A DNA stretch of 7,934 bases, taken from NCBI GenBank assembly GCA_050742535.1, contig JBOGIQ010000290.1, positions 1 through 7,934 of the forward strand. Reading direction: 5' to 3'. The notes beneath the pieces are model-generated. The model was not told where the DNA came from. It was given only the letters and a program-made list of their open reading frames with translations, and made no database searches. Shown here piece after piece: positions 1 to 6,060 of the stretch. A program made the translations under genes and the position numbers. Every line of letters starts with the position of its first letter. Positions within the stretch are counted from its first letter, which is position 1. The DNA is from Gp6-AA40 sp050742535 (GTDB taxonomy: Bacteria; Acidobacteriota; Vicinamibacteria; Vicinamibacterales; UBA2999).

Positions 1-279
1 CGCCCGCTCCTCACGGACAACTTCGATGCCTGGTCCCAGGCGGTCCAGGCGCTGCTGGACGAAGCCTCCGGCCGATTGCCGCCGGACGTCGATCGTGCGG
101 CGCTTGCCAGGCACGTCCTTGCGACGATGGAGGGGGCGGTGATGCTTGCGCGTACGTACCGCAGCTTCGAGCCGTTCGATCAAGCCGTCCATCAACTGCG
201 CGACTACGTCGATCGCCTGATCGCGGATGGCAGCGAGTGGTCGGCGAAGCCTGAACGCCTTACAGGAGAGATCGTATGA
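1..279 (+). CDS. TetR/AcrR-family transcriptional regulator, C-terminal part (5' end outside the window)
   Basis: The reading frame is open from base 1 to the TGA at 277-279, giving the last 92 residues of a protein whose start lies to the left. The sequence is an all-helical ligand-binding type C-terminus: a helix with MEGAVMLARTYRS, then FEPFDQAVHQLRDYVDRL. This pattern (xxGAxxLARxxRxxxPFxxAxxQLxxYxxxL) is typical of the last two helices, which form the dimer interface of TetR-family repressors. The DNA-binding helix-turn-helix is not visible because it is N-terminal. The stop overlaps the next start by four bases (ATGA, 276-279), so the two genes are almost certainly co-transcribed and translationally coupled; the regulator probably controls this operon (inference). 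A start at the TTG at 76 would cut the domain and is not the true start, because the upstream codons continue the same helical domain. Confidence 0.8.
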   Translation, partial: RPLLTDNFDAWSQAVQALLDEASGRLPPDVDRAALARHVLATMEGAVMLARTYRSFEPFDQAVHQLRDYVDRLIADGSEWSAKPERLTGEIV

Positions 280-776
280 ACGTGATTGCCGTCCTGATGT
301 TTTCCGTGTTGCTGCAAGCCAGCGCTTCTGCGGACTCGATCGTCCAGGAAGCCATCGTCAACGCACCAGTCAATCAGGTCTGGGACGCGTTCACGACGAA
401 GGGCGGCATTGAATCCTGGATGGCTGTCAGCGGCGACGTCGATCCGCGAGTTGGCGGAAAGATGCGTGTGACGCACCGGAAAGGTGCCGACCTCGACGGT
501 GAGACGGCGATCCATCAGACCATCTTGAGTGTCGATCCTCAACGAATGTTGTCGTTCCGCACCGTCAAGTCACCGGAAGGATTTCCGTTCGCCGCGACAA
601 TCGGGCGGACGTGGACCGTCATCTACTTCGACGCGCTCGACGCGAATCGCACGAGAGTGACGGCCAAGATGCTCGGGTACGGGAGCGATCCGGAGCTGCA
701 GAAAATGCGCGCCTTCTTTGAAGTCGGAAACAAGGCAACGCTTGACGCGCTCGTCAAGCGCTTTGCCTCCAGGTAA
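276..776 (+). CDS. SRPBCC / AHSA1-like domain protein with signal peptide
   Basis: This 166-residue protein has an SRPBCC (START/Bet v1-like) helix-grip fold of the AHSA1 type. Visible hallmarks are the first strand and helix 'IVNAPVNQVWDAFTTKGGIESWM' (residues 27-49, split here: APVNQVWDAF then GGIESWM), a central WTVIYFDAL strand, and a C-terminal amphipathic helix FFEVGNKATLDALVKRF (147-163). The family binds hydrophobic ligands in a central cavity; the ligand here is unknown. Unlike most AHSA1-like proteins, which are cytosolic, it starts with a hydrophobic stretch IAVLMFSVLL and an ASA signal-peptidase-like site before residue 20, so it is probably exported; the n-region lacks a positive charge, which weakens this. 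The start ATG at 276 is fixed by AGGAGA at 264-269 and by the ATGA overlap with the TetR gene. Confidence 0.85.
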   Translation: MNVIAVLMFSVLLQASASADSIVQEAIVNAPVNQVWDAFTTKGGIESWMAVSGDVDPRVGGKMRVTHRKGADLDGETAIHQTILSVDPQRMLSFRTVKSPEGFPFAATIGRTWTVIYFDALDANRTRVTAKMLGYGSDPELQKMRAFFEVGNKATLDALVKRFASR

Positions 777-825
777 CCACGAAGGTCACGAAGAATCGAA
801 TTCGATCCTTCGTGGTCTTCGTGGT
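776..825. repeat. CACGAAG-family inverted repeat; possible bidirectional terminator
   Basis: This 50-base hairpin starts at the last base of the SRPBCC stop codon. The outer arms ACCACGAAG (776-784) and CTTCGTGGT (817-825) are perfectly complementary, the inner arms CACGAAG (787-793) and CTTCGTG (808-814) also, and the two bases between them (GT at 785-786 and GT at 815-816) can form two G-U wobbles in plus-strand RNA. The loop is itself a perfect palindrome, ATCGAATTCGAT (795-806). It sits between convergent genes and could stop transcription from both sides, although there is no clear T-run. CACGAAG units of this kind recur between genes in many environmental genomes (recalled, not checked). 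Confidence 0.75.
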
Positions 826-836
826 TCGGCTTTGTG

Positions 837-1244
837 TTAGTCCGCCTTCGGCGTTGACCCAATCGTCAGCAGGAAGCCGCTCGGCTCGGTGACCTCGAAC
901 GCCCGCGTACCCCACTCGGTGTCGTGTGGTTCTCTCGTCAAGGCAATGCCCGACGATTTCGCGCGCGCCGCGACCTGGTCGATGTTGTCGGCGGCCTGGA
1001 TGTAGATTCGCATCCCCACGCCCTTCACGCGGTTCGTGCCTTTCTTCCCGTCGTCCTGGCTGAGGCCGAGGCGCGCCTCGCCGGCCTTCAGCATCGCGCC
1101 GAGCAGCTTGCCGTTCTCTTCCCAGCGATCCTCGATCTCGAAGCCGAGACCGCTGAAGAAGTCGAGGCTCTGCTGCAGGTTGTTGACAGTCAGGCTCGGC
1201 ATCACGCTTGTGCCGTTCAACGTTGCGGTACCGGAAACAGCCAT
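837..1244 (-). CDS. VOC-family (glyoxalase/bleomycin-resistance/dioxygenase fold) protein
   Basis: With the start chosen here the product has 135 residues, a normal length for a single-domain VOC protein made of two beta-alpha-beta-beta-beta modules. The first module begins 'SVMPSLTVNNLQQSLDFF' followed by GLGFEIEDRWEENGKLLGAMLKAG; the second contains GVGMRIYIQAADNIDQVAARAKSSG, then 'TREPHDTEWGTRAFEVTEPSG' (broken up here), the classic last metal-site strand with its glutamate in F-E-V-T-E-P-S-G. VOC proteins include isomerases, lyases, dioxygenases and drug-binding proteins; the sequence does not tell which. The ATG at 1244 is preferred over a GTG at 1259 because GGAGGT lies four bases before the ATG. 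No signal peptide, so probably cytosolic. It is convergent with the SRPBCC gene and divergent from the SMG-repeat gene. Confidence 0.85.
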   Translation of the reverse strand: MAVSGTATLNGTSVMPSLTVNNLQQSLDFFSGLGFEIEDRWEENGKLLGAMLKAGEARLGLSQDDGKKGTNRVKGVGMRIYIQAADNIDQVAARAKSSGIALTREPHDTEWGTRAFEVTEPSGFLLTIGSTPKAD

Positions 1245-1248
1245 TGAC

Positions 1249-1254
1249 ACCTCC
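1249..1254 (-). promoter_or_regulatory. Shine-Dalgarno site that fixes the VOC gene start
   Basis: The minus strand reads GGAGGT, then GTCA, then ATG at 1244. This spacing is ideal for the ATG, whereas the in-frame GTG at 1259 would place the site inside the coding region. No comparable site precedes the GTG. Confidence 0.7.
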
Positions 1255-1286
1255 ACCACTGCAATTCGCTGCGTGTGTATCAGCCG

Positions 1287-1344
1287 ATTCTAGTGCCGTT
1301 GCAACTTTGGATTCTCGATCCGCGTAAGAAAGGGGTGATATAAG
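1287..1344. promoter_or_regulatory. Candidate divergent promoter region between the VOC and SMG-repeat genes
   Basis: The 114 bases between the two divergent starts must hold both promoters. On the minus strand TAGAAT (1292 to 1287) matches a -10 box in five of six bases, about 43 bases before the VOC start. On the plus strand TATAAG (1339-1344) resembles a -10 box and would put transcription start only some eight bases before the ATG at 1359. I see no good -35 box at the usual distance for either, so this is a weak call. Confidence 0.25.
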
Positions 1345-1358
1345 CTCGGCTGAAAGAA

Positions 1359-2351
1359 ATGGCTAAGCGCAGCACGTTGCGGACGGTGGGTCTCATTGCG
1401 GGGGTTGGCTGCCTCACGATGATCGTGGTCGTCGTTGGCGGCATCGTCATTACGGTGATGGTGGCGCGGAACGCGGCGAGCAATCTCGGCGATCCGAACC
1501 CGCAACCGGTCAACCGCCGCATCTCGCTGCCGCTGCCATCAGTAGTGCCGGGCGCCGACGCCTCATCAAAGTCGGCGACAGGGCAATCGAACAGGAGCAA
1601 CGCACCGCTGCACCTGACGCTCGAACTGCAGGAAGGCGAGTTCACGATCCAGCCCGGCGAGCCGGGCAGCGACATCCAGGTCACGGGCGAGTATGCGCCG
1701 GGGCTGTTCGAGCTGACGGAAAGCCAGGGCACCGATTCCGCGACCGGCGCGCGCCGCGCCACCGTGCGATTCAGATCCAAGGCGCCGATGTGGGTACGGA
1801 TTTTTGGCGGAATCGGAAACGGCGACGGCAACAGGCCGCGGCTGACCGTCACCATCCCGCGCGGCACGCCGCTCGACCTCGATCTGACGACCAGCATGGG
1901 TCGCTCGGAGGTGGATCTTGGCGGCCTGACGCTCCGCGAAGTCAGCGTCAATGCGACGATGGGCGAGCACCGCCTCGATTTTCACGAGCCGGTTGTCGAA
2001 GGCATGCGTGAACTGCGCCTGAGCAACAGCATGGGGAATCTGCACCTCGAGAATCTCGGCAACGCTCGCGCGAACACGATCACCGCGTCCGGCAGCATGG
2101 GGAATGTCATTGCCAATCTCGGCGGTGCGTGGACGCCCGGCGCCGAGGCGAATCTCACGTTCGAGCAATCGATGGGTGAGCTGACGCTTCGCGTTCCCTC
2201 CAGCGTGCGTCTCGAGGCCGACGTGCGCGAGTCCGGGAAGGAAGCGGCGAGCCGGCCCCCCGACGCTACACCACCCGACGATCCCAAGGCGCCGACGCTG
2301 CGCCTGAAGGTGAACAGCTCGATGGGCGAGACGCGGATCGTCCGCTACTGA
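1359..2351 (+). CDS. Membrane-anchored protein with repeated (S/T)MG motifs, LiaF/DUF4097-like beta-solenoid
   Basis: The 330-residue product has a short basic N-terminus (MAKRSTLR), one strong membrane segment at about residues 10-36 (rich in V, I, G), a low-complexity linker to about 80, and a beta-rich outer domain. From residue 179 the motif (S/T)MG followed by a strand occurs six times, with methionines at 180, 201, 225, 247, 272 and 322; spacings are 21, 24, 22, 25 and 50 (twice 25). That ladder resembles the 'toast rack' domain of LiaF-like, DUF4097 and DUF2807 envelope proteins, where each S-x-G-[DE] marks one turn. I infer an anchored sensor or scaffold facing outside; no enzyme motif is visible. 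The region before the ladder (82-165) is also strand-rich. Upstream of the ATG there is only weak GAAAGA. The gene ends 13 bases before the convergent amidohydrolase. Confidence 0.75.
   Translation: MAKRSTLRTVGLIAGVGCLTMIVVVVGGIVITVMVARNAASNLGDPNPQPVNRRISLPLPSVVPGADASSKSATGQSNRSNAPLHLTLELQEGEFTIQPGEPGSDIQVTGEYAPGLFELTESQGTDSATGARRATVRFRSKAPMWVRIFGGIGNGDGNRPRLTVTIPRGTPLDLDLTTSMGRSEVDLGGLTLREVSVNATMGEHRLDFHEPVVEGMRELRLSNSMGNLHLENLGNARANTITASGSMGNVIANLGGAWTPGAEANLTFEQSMGELTLRVPSSVRLEADVRESGKEAASRPPDATPPDDPKAPTLRLKVNSSMGETRIVRY
1896..2327 (+). repeat. In-gene repeat ladder coding for six (S/T)MG turns
   Basis: Inside the membrane-anchored protein gene, six codon groups for S/T-Met-Gly recur with a period of roughly 63-75 bases. 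The best conserved pair at DNA level is AGCATGGGGAAT at 2028-2039 and again at 2094-2105, exactly 66 bases (22 codons) apart. The repeats are otherwise diverged in sequence, so they reflect an old structural repeat rather than a recent duplication. Confidence 0.65.
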
Positions 2352-2364
2352 GCACGCTTCGCCG

Positions 2365-3567
2365 TCAGCGTTTATCGACGACGACCTTCCCGCCCTTCAC
2401 CACAACCTTCGTCTTCAGCATGTTGTGGATACCTTCCATCGGGTTGCCGTCGAGGAGCACGATGTCCGCCAGCTTTCCGGCTTCGAGCGTGCCGAGCTGA
2501 TCGCCCATGCCGATGTAGGCCGCGGTGTTCGGTCCCATCAGTTTGAAGATGTCCTGCATCGAGAAGACGATGCTGTACGACTTCAATTCGTGCTCGAGGC
2601 CGGCCAGCGGCTCGTAGTTCGTGTCGGTGCAGTAGCCGATGAGGCCGCCGTTGTCCCAGATCGTGCGCGCGTTGACGATCGGGTAGGCCGCTTCCGTGCC
2701 GAGCGCACGGCCGGCGGCGTTGCGGTTGGCGCCGGCGATGGCTTCCGGCCACGGCTTGCCGTCACGGAAGCGCGGGTTGTTGTCGTTGGCGAACACACCG
2801 AAGATGGGCGCGCCAAAGCCAACCGTCCCGAGCGCGATGGTGCCGGTCTTCGCCAGCTTCGCCGCGGCGTCATGGTCGGTGAAGTCCTTGTTCGGGAGGT
2901 GCACGAGCCGGCGCACCCCGGCGTCCACCGCGGCGACCATGGCCGGTGTGCTGACGGCGTGGACGTTCACCTGCACGCCGGCTTTCGCCGCTTCATCCAC
3001 GATCGCCTTCAGCACGGCGATCTCGTCCGCCGTCGGGGCGGGCAGCGGGGTGAGCGCGATCTCGCCCGTGTGCTTGATGCCTTTCGCCGCCATCGCGCGA
3101 ATCGCCGCGCGTGCTTCGTCGGGCGTTCCGCGCAGGTTGACGCGCTCGGATGGAATGATCCGCGGGCCGTTGATCGTGCCCGCCTCGATGTGGTCGCGCA
3201 GGGTGATGTTGCCGTCGCCGGGTCCGCCGCCTGACAGGATCGTCGTGTAGCCGGCCTCGAGCAGCGCCTGCATCTGCTCCTTTTCCTGCGGGCCGGTGTT
3301 GACGTGCTTGTGTGCGTCGATGAAGCCGGGAACGGCGCTCATCCCCTTCGCATCGATCACGCGCAGCCCCTGTGTGCCCGCCGCGCCAGCCGATGCGGAC
3401 ATGATCTTTCCTCCGCGGACGACGATCGTGCCGGAATTCACGATCTGCCCGTTGCCGACGATGATGCGCGCGTTGGTTATTGCGAGGTCCTGGGCAGCCG
3501 TCGGGACGGCGGCGGACAGCGCCAATGCCGCACCAATCGCCGCAACGCAGAAACGGGCAGTCTTCAT
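2365..3567 (-). CDS. Exported metal-dependent amidohydrolase (imidazolonepropionase-like)
   Basis: The 400-residue product begins with a clear signal peptide (MKTARF, hydrophobic AAIGAALALSAAV, cleavage near AAQ at 26), so it acts outside the cytoplasmic membrane. The amidohydrolase superfamily barrel follows: H86-K-H88 in PGFIDAHKHVN is the first metal-binding pair, H203 (NVHAV) and H223 (LVHLP) fit the next histidines, and D315 in CTDTNY fits the final catalytic aspartate. K165 (KGIKHTG) may be the carboxylated bridging lysine (inference). The C-terminus GTLEAGKLADIVLLDGNP is the usual composite-domain ending. Family members hydrolyse cyclic amides, dipeptides or related bonds; the substrate is not visible. 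The ATG at 3567 has GGAGGA just upstream (minus strand, 3577-3572). The leader carries the 39-base tandem hairpin repeat. Confidence 0.9.
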   Translation of the reverse strand: MKTARFCVAAIGAALALSAAVPTAAQDLAITNARIIVGNGQIVNSGTIVVRGGKIMSASAGAAGTQGLRVIDAKGMSAVPGFIDAHKHVNTGPQEKEQMQALLEAGYTTILSGGGPGDGNITLRDHIEAGTINGPRIIPSERVNLRGTPDEARAAIRAMAAKGIKHTGEIALTPLPAPTADEIAVLKAIVDEAAKAGVQVNVHAVSTPAMVAAVDAGVRRLVHLPNKDFTDHDAAAKLAKTGTIALGTVGFGAPIFGVFANDNNPRFRDGKPWPEAIAGANRNAAGRALGTEAAYPIVNARTIWDNGGLIGYCTDTNYEPLAGLEHELKSYSIVFSMQDIFKLMGPNTAAYIGMGDQLGTLEAGKLADIVLLDGNPMEGIHNMLKTKVVVKGGKVVVDKR

Positions 3568-3574
3568 TGCATCC

Positions 3575-3652
3575 TCCGGGTCCGCCTGAAGGCGGACACT
3601 ACGCCGATAAGGATCCGGGTCCGCCTGAAGGCGGACACTACGCTGATAAGGA
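3575..3652. repeat. Two tandem 39-base REP-like units, each with a GTCCGCC-TGAA-GGCGGAC hairpin
   Basis: Units at 3575-3613 and 3614-3652 are identical at 38 of 39 positions (C versus T at 3604/3643). Each contains a perfect 7-base stem with a four-base TGAA loop: 3580-3597 and 3619-3636. Both are in the same orientation. They lie between the divergent amidohydrolase and kinase genes, and the first stem begins only two or three bases upstream of the amidohydrolase ribosome-binding site. The small palindrome, near-identical copies and intergenic place resemble REP elements, which are moved by RAYT transposases; no such transposase is in the window. Confidence 0.85.
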
Positions 3653-3701
3653 AACGGGCGAATCGTACCACGCAGCCATTGCGGCGGTACACTCTGCAGC
3701 G

Positions 3702-5984
3702 ATGGATCTCCTCGGGTGGCGCCGCAAGCCGCAAGCCGAGAGTCAGGACGCGGACACCGCCGGGCTGCCGTCGCGGATTAACCACTATCGCGTCCGGCGC
3801 ATGCTCGGACACGGCGGGATGGGCGTCGTCTACCTCGCGGAGGACGAGCGGCTCGGCCGCGACGTGGCGCTGAAGGTGCTGCGCGACAATTCGTCGGACC
3901 CCACGGCGCGCGTACGGCTCGTTCGCGAGGCGCGCATTGCAGCCGGCATCTCGCACCCGCTGATTTGCCAGGTCTTCGAGCTGGGCGAGTGGAACGACCA
4001 GCCGTTCATCGCGATGGAGCTCGTCGACGGTGAACCGCTCGCGGCGCGTCTGACGAATGGGGCGCTCCCGCCGGCCGAAGCGCTGCGCATCGCCGTGGCC
4101 GTCGTCGAGGCGCTCGGGGTGCTCCATCGCCGCGGAATCATTCACCGCGATCTGAAGCCGTCGAACGTCTTCGTGACGGAAACGGGCGTCAAGGTGCTGG
4201 ACTTCGGTCTGGCCAGGCCGGTCAGCACGCCGCCCGAGGATGAAACGGCCGATCAGATCACCCACTCCGGCGTCTTTCTCGGCACGCCCCGCTATGCGGC
4301 ACCCGAACAGCTGCTCGGCGACGAGGTTGATGCACGCGCCGATCTGTTCTCCGCAGGCGTGGTCCTCTTCGAGATGCTTGCCGGCCGGCCGCCGTTTTCC
4401 GGCAAGACGCTGGCGGCAATCGCGCAATCGGTGCTGCACGAAGCGCCCCCGGTCCTGACCGGTTCGCCGGCGGTATCGGCCGCGGATCGCATTCTCCATC
4501 GCGCGTTGTCGAAGAAGCCGGAGGAGCGGTACCCGAGCGCTGACACGCTTGTCGCCGATCTGCGTGCGGCGCTGCAGCTGGCCGCGGACGACTCGATGGC
4601 GGAGGCCAGACCGATGCTGCGACTGGCCGTCCTGCCGTTCCGGTTGCTGAAGCGTGACCCGGACACTGACTACCTCGGGCTGAGCCTGGCCGACGCGCTG
4701 GTCAGCTCGCTCACGGGTCTCGAATCGCTGGTCGTGCGTTCGACCCTGAAGACCGCGCGCTACGCCAACACGGTGCCCGACCTCGAGGCGGTTGCCGCCA
4801 CTCTTGCGGTTGACGTCGTGCTGACTGGTTCGATGCTGCGCTCGCAGGATCAGGTCAGGGTCAGCGCGGAGCTTGTCTCCGTGCCTGCCGGCGACGTCTG
4901 GTGGTCGCAGACGACGCATGTGCCGCTCGACGCGGTGATCGACCTGCACGACGAGCTTGCCCGGCGCGTGATCGCGTCGCTGCCGCTGACGACCCAGGAT
5001 CGCAACTACCGGCCGCGTGCCGCCGGCAACGCCAAGGCCTTCGATCTGTACCTGCACGGCATGCGTCTGCGCGGCGAGACCGCCAGTTGGCGGCCGGCGC
5101 ATGTCTTCTTCGAGCAGTGTCTGGCGCTCGATCCGGCCTTCGCGCCGGCGTGGGCCGAACGCGGACGGCTCGAGCGTCTGTTCGGCAAGTACGAGGATCC
5201 CGCGCAGCTCACGCGCGCCGAGTCGTCGTTCCTGCGCGCGCTGGAGCTCGATCCCGAAAACGGCGCGGCCCAGCTGTATTACGCGCAGCTCGAAATCGAT
5301 CTCGGCCGGCTCGACGCGGCGCTGGCGCGCCTGCTCGAGCGCGTGCGGCATCGGCGCGCCGAACCGCACATTTACGCCGCGCTGGTGCACGCCTGCCGGT
5401 ATGGTGGCCTGCTCGACGAATCGCTGGCCGCCCACCGGCACGCACAGCGCCTCGACCCGACGGTCTCGACCAGCGTGCATCACACCTATTACATGCGGGG
5501 CGACTACGAGCAGGCGCTCGCATCGGCGGAGAACGTCAACGATCCGTTCGAAGCACGGGTGGTGTGGGCGCTTGGCCGCGACGGGGACGCGCTCGAACGC
5601 GCGCGCCGTGAGGAAGAACGGTTTGCGTCGGTGCCGACGATGCGGGCGTTCTCGTCGGCGGTGCACGCGGCCATCGAAGGCCGCCTGGCGGAGGGCGTGG
5701 TCGCACTTGACCGGATTGCGACATCGAGTTTTGCCGATGGCGAAGGGTTGTTCTACATAGCCGGGATCTATGTCAGGCTGGGACAGCCTCATCGTGCGAT
5801 CGAGTTGCTGGCACGGGCGATCGACTCCGGATTCCTCTGCGCGCGCGGCTTTGAAACGGACGTCTATCTCGAGCCGCTTCGCGCGATGGACGAATGGCAG
5901 CCTCTGCTCGAGAAACTCGAGGTGAAGAGACGCCGCGTGATGAACGAGTTCGTGCGTGCCGGAGGGCGGGCGTTGTTGGCTTAG
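3702..5984 (+). CDS. Serine/threonine protein kinase with TolB-like domain and TPR repeats
   Basis: This 760-residue protein has three parts. Residues 29-290 are a Hanks-type kinase with all key residues: glycine loop GHGGMG (36-41), ATP-site K58, helix-C E76, H148-R149-D150-L-K152 with N155, D167-F-G, and A200-P-E. It should be active. Residues 307-428 resemble the TolB-like/FlgO domain found after kinases and cyclases in this group of bacteria (LAVLPFRLL, DYLGLSLADALVSSL, VVLTGSML). Residues 445-740 hold about five or more TPR-like helix pairs, such as AESSFLRALELDPENGAAQL and IAGIYVRLGQPHRAIELL, for protein binding. No membrane segment is seen, so it is probably cytosolic, unlike PknB-type receptors. 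The ATG at 3702 is chosen because upstream codons translate the intergenic repeat. It has no good ribosome-binding site; TACACT at 3688-3693 as a -10 box would make the mRNA nearly leaderless (weak). Substrates are unknown. Confidence 0.92.
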   Translation: MDLLGWRRKPQAESQDADTAGLPSRINHYRVRRMLGHGGMGVVYLAEDERLGRDVALKVLRDNSSDPTARVRLVREARIAAGISHPLICQVFELGEWNDQPFIAMELVDGEPLAARLTNGALPPAEALRIAVAVVEALGVLHRRGIIHRDLKPSNVFVTETGVKVLDFGLARPVSTPPEDETADQITHSGVFLGTPRYAAPEQLLGDEVDARADLFSAGVVLFEMLAGRPPFSGKTLAAIAQSVLHEAPPVLTGSPAVSAADRILHRALSKKPEERYPSADTLVADLRAALQLAADDSMAEARPMLRLAVLPFRLLKRDPDTDYLGLSLADALVSSLTGLESLVVRSTLKTARYANTVPDLEAVAATLAVDVVLTGSMLRSQDQVRVSAELVSVPAGDVWWSQTTHVPLDAVIDLHDELARRVIASLPLTTQDRNYRPRAAGNAKAFDLYLHGMRLRGETASWRPAHVFFEQCLALDPAFAPAWAERGRLERLFGKYEDPAQLTRAESSFLRALELDPENGAAQLYYAQLEIDLGRLDAALARLLERVRHRRAEPHIYAALVHACRYGGLLDESLAAHRHAQRLDPTVSTSVHHTYYMRGDYEQALASAENVNDPFEARVVWALGRDGDALERARREEERFASVPTMRAFSSAVHAAIEGRLAEGVVALDRIATSSFADGEGLFYIAGIYVRLGQPHRAIELLARAIDSGFLCARGFETDVYLEPLRAMDEWQPLLEKLEVKRRRVMNEFVRAGGRALLA

Positions 5985-6044
5985 CTGGTCCGTGGTTCTT
6001 GGGCCTTGGTGCTTGGTCCGTCCTTGGTTCGTGGTCCGTGGTCG
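5985..6044. repeat. G/T-rich heptamer array, consensus (G/T)TGGT(T/C)C
   Basis: Directly after the kinase stop codon come eight degenerate seven-base units: CTGGTCC, GTGGTTC, TTGGGCC, TTGGTGC, TTGGTCC, then an extra GTCC (6020-6023), then TTGGTTC, GTGGTCC and GTGGTCG. The run ends just before the ribosome-binding site of the next gene. It resembles the short tandem heptamer repeats known from cyanobacteria and others in kind, not in sequence. The array lacks an inverted arm, so it is not a hairpin terminator. Confidence 0.75.
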
Positions 6045-6051
6045 ACGGGAT

Positions 6052-6055
6052 GGAG
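6052..6055 (+). promoter_or_regulatory. Shine-Dalgarno site that fixes the TIGR03435-family gene start
   Basis: GGAG at 6052-6055 stands five bases before the ATG at 6061. This supports that start over earlier in-frame codons, which would run through the heptamer array and add a repeat-encoded tail in front of the signal peptide. Confidence 0.65.
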
Positions 6056-6060
6056 TCGGT

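Noticed and set aside
1280..1951. Minus-strand frame of 223 codons opposite the SMG-repeat gene
   Set aside because: No domain, overlaps a gene with a clear membrane segment and repeat ladder, and would cover the likely promoter region.
2425..3250. Plus-strand frames opposite the amidohydrolase
   Set aside because: Composition is that of an antisense shadow, and the minus strand has a complete set of amidohydrolase motifs and a signal peptide.
3575..3652. The tandem hairpin units as a small CRISPR array
   Set aside because: There are only two units placed head to tail with no unique spacer between them, and no cas gene is near.
3480..3701. Upstream extension of the kinase frame to a start at 3480
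   Set aside because: The extra 74 residues would overlap the amidohydrolase N-terminus on the other strand and translate the two 39-base repeats (PPEGGHYADK twice). The ATG at 3702 just before the kinase domain is more likely.
5956..6060. Upstream extension of the TIGR03435-family frame to 5956
   Set aside because: It would overlap the kinase gene and encode the heptamer array in front of an otherwise normal signal peptide; the ATG at 6061 has its own GGAG site.
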